Assembly: GCA_046727735.1 (NCBI GenBank)
Contig: JBKPDF010000021.1
Coordinates: forward strand, 1-61,547
Direction of reading: 5' to 3'
DNA length: 61,547 nucleotides
Source: AP-16 sp046727735
Lineage (GTDB): Bacteria; Pseudomonadota; Alphaproteobacteria; Rhizobiales; Xanthobacteraceae
Below are positions 59,900 through 61,547 of the stretch, piece after piece. Below the pieces are notes generated by a model that was not told the DNA's origin, searched no databases, and saw only the letters and a list, made by a program, of their open reading frames with translations. Position 1 is the first letter of the stretch. The number at the start of each line of letters is the position of its first letter. The position numbers were made by a program, and so were the translations under genes.

Positions 59900-61435
59900 A
59901 TGTCGCTAATCGTGATTCTCGACGACCGTGCGACCAATCGCAAGATCTTCTCGCGGCTCGCGGGTTCGATCGAAGACGGCGTCACCGTGCGCGCTTTGGC
60001 CGATCCGCAGGCCGCGCTCGCCTGGTTCGAGACCAACACGCCCGACCTCGTCGTCACGGATTTCAAGATGCCGAACATGGACGGCGCGGAGTTCACCCGC
60101 CGTTTCCGCGCACGTCCCAATCTCGCCGAAGTGCCGGTGATCGTCATCACCGTTTACGAGGAGCGCGAGTTCCGGCTGCGGGCACTCGAGGCCGGCGCCA
60201 CGGATTTCCTGAGCAGCCCCGTCGATCATCACGAGTTTCAGACGCGGGCACGCAATCTGCTGAAGCTGCGCAAGCAGCAATTGCTGCTGGCCCGCCGCGC
60301 CAACAATCTCGAGCAGAAGCTCGAGCACAGCGAGAGGTCGCGCGAGGAGGCATTGCGGGACTCCAGCGAACGACTCGCCCAAGTGATCGATACGGTCCCG
60401 GCGATGATCAGTGCCGCCGACCGCGACGGCAAATTCCTGTTCGTCAATGCGTTCCAGACGACGCTTGCCGGCATCGACCACGCGGCGGCGCTCGGCAGGG
60501 ACGTCGGCATGCTGTTCGGCGAGGAGCATGGCGCGCGCAGCCGCGCGCTCGACCGCAAGGTATTCAGTGGCGGCGCCGCGCTGCCGACCTACGAGGAGGA
60601 GATCGTCGATTCGAACGGTGCCAAGCGCGTGTTCCTGACGACCAAGTCCCCGCTGCGCGACCGCACCGACGCCGTGGTCGCGGTACTGACCAGCTCGATC
60701 GACATCACCGACCGTAAGCGCGCCGAGGAGCACTTGCTCTACGTCGCGCACCACGATGCGCTCACGGGACTGCCGAACCGCGCGCTGCTCGCCGAACGGC
60801 TGCGCCGCGAGATCGCGCGGGCGCGGCGCGGCGACCGGCCGTTCGCGCTGCATGTCGTCGACCTCGACGCCTTCAAGAACGTAAACGACCTGCTCGGTCA
60901 CGTGCTCGGCGACAAGTTCCTCCGGGTCGCGGCCCGGCGGCTGCAAGCGCTCGCCCGCGAAGGCGACACCGTGGCGCGGCTCGCCGGCGACGAATTCGCG
61001 ATCCTGCAGAGCCGCTTGACGCGCGGCGAGGAAGCCGCGGAGTTCGCAAGCCGCATCCTCGCCGCAATTGCCGAGCCGTTCCAGTTCGCCGGCGAGCGCA
61101 TCTCTACCAATGCCAGCATAGGAACCACCCTGCACCCGGCCGATGGCGCCGATGCCGAGGAGCTGCTGAAGCACGCCGACCTCGCGATGCACCGCGCCAA
61201 GGCCGACGGCGGCAACGCGGTGCGGTTCTATGCGGCGGACATGCACAGCCGCGCCCAGGAGGTCCGGCATCTCGATTCCGAACTGCGGCAGGCGATCGAG
61301 GACAATCAGTTCGTGCTGTACTACCAGCCGCAAGTGTATCTGAAGACCGGACAGGTCGTCGGAGCGGAGGCGTTGTTGCGCTGGCGCCGGCCCGGGCGGG
61401 GCATCCATTTCGCTTCGGCACGCCACACCTGCTAG
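59900..61435 (+). CDS. Receiver-PAS-GGDEF signalling protein with a truncated EAL domain
   Basis: The frame gives 511 residues. Residues 1-125 are a response-regulator receiver (VVTDFKMPNMDG, phospho-acceptor about D54; ILDD acidic pair). Residues ~155-280 are PAS/PAC (ERLAQVIDTVPAMISAADRD, LTSSIDITDRKRAEE). Residues ~285-450 are GGDEF: HHDALTGLPNRALLAERL, RLAGDEFAIL as the active-site variant AGDEF, and an inhibitory site REGD five residues earlier. The EAL domain starts (DNQFVLYYQPQVYLKTGQV, AEALLRW) but breaks after RWRRPGRG and stops at 61435. The cyclase part should be able to make cyclic di-GMP; the phosphodiesterase cannot function as written. Confidence 0.85.
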   Translation: MSLIVILDDRATNRKIFSRLAGSIEDGVTVRALADPQAALAWFETNTPDLVVTDFKMPNMDGAEFTRRFRARPNLAEVPVIVITVYEEREFRLRALEAGATDFLSSPVDHHEFQTRARNLLKLRKQQLLLARRANNLEQKLEHSERSREEALRDSSERLAQVIDTVPAMISAADRDGKFLFVNAFQTTLAGIDHAAALGRDVGMLFGEEHGARSRALDRKVFSGGAALPTYEEEIVDSNGAKRVFLTTKSPLRDRTDAVVAVLTSSIDITDRKRAEEHLLYVAHHDALTGLPNRALLAERLRREIARARRGDRPFALHVVDLDAFKNVNDLLGHVLGDKFLRVAARRLQALAREGDTVARLAGDEFAILQSRLTRGEEAAEFASRILAAIAEPFQFAGERISTNASIGTTLHPADGADAEELLKHADLAMHRAKADGGNAVRFYAADMHSRAQEVRHLDSELRQAIEDNQFVLYYQPQVYLKTGQVVGAEALLRWRRPGRGIHFASARHTC

Positions 61436-61547
61436 CCGCCACCGACGTGGCGGCCGCGAGCTTTGCTTTGGCGGCGGTCGCTACCGAATTCTTCGCGACC
61501 CACCCGGGACTGAGCCTCGGGCTTCTCGGCGGCCTCATCGTTCCCGC
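61402..61547 (+). other. Unexplained reading frame after the EAL break, running off the window
   Basis: In a frame shifted from the EAL gene, 61402-61547 is open and reads HPFRFGTPHLLAATDVAAAS, then ALAAVATEFFATHPGLSLGL. The F...HPGL pattern is loosely like the start of a LysR-type substrate domain, not like EAL. It may be a different gene fused by rearrangement, or chance. Too little is visible to decide. Confidence 0.25.

Overview
This GC-rich window carries dense genes whose long mirror-strand open frames are coding shadows. The families present (Liv-type transporters, CoxL-like oxidoreductase, acyl-CoA enzymes, MdoH-type glucan synthase, HdeD, small Tat proteins) and the dispersed palindromic intergenic repeats suggest an alphaproteobacterium of the Hyphomicrobiales (Bradyrhizobium/Xanthobacteraceae-like). 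That placement is inference. I see no tRNA, rRNA, CRISPR array or transposase.

Layout. 1-921: tail of a probable transporter binding protein, a secreted EF-hand protein and a small secreted protein. 1162-9885: branched-chain amino-acid type ABC transporter (livHMGF plus a convergent binding protein), a DUF1330 protein, a metal-dependent cyclase/amidohydrolase and an orphan CoxL-like molybdenum subunit. 9947-10519: cytochrome b561. 10536-16023: a compact specialised-metabolism locus with GTP cyclohydrolase II, a stand-alone RibD-type reductase, and a tightly coupled operon of MDR dehydrogenase, atypical 6-pyruvoyl-tetrahydropterin-synthase homologue, glycosyltransferase and methyltransferase. 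16034-26133: an envelope region with an MdoH-type glucan synthase fused to an FkbM methyltransferase, a secreted protein and two large membrane proteins. This region holds two small foreign-looking cargo genes, each flanked by about 166-169 bp direct repeats that keep both neighbours intact.

26431-32732: rhomboid protease, HdeD, an HPr-kinase-like/PqqD fusion next to a small Tat-signal Arg/Trp-rich protein, an MFS transporter, glucokinase and small proteins. 33071-42529: alcohol and aldehyde dehydrogenases, FadB-like fusion, phosphoesterase, acyl-CoA dehydrogenase and an orphan binding protein. 42726-48979: SDR, a 53-residue membrane protein, HemD-like synthase and a nitrite uptake/reduction operon (nirC, nirA, flavoprotein) behind a good sigma-54 promoter match. 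49186-59558: DUF35/thiolase-like pair, GNATs, GST, ClpP-like periplasmic protein, two enoyl-CoA hydratases, a YeiH-like exporter and an acyl-CoA dehydrogenase. 59900-61435: receiver-PAS-GGDEF protein whose EAL domain breaks off near the window edge.

How it fits together: most of the window is catabolic and transport genes of a metabolically versatile soil-type bacterium. The most original parts are the diaminopyrimidine/pterin-like locus, the MdoH-FkbM fusion, the HprK-PqqD fusion with its small basic neighbour, and the two duplication-flanked insertions within 6 kb.
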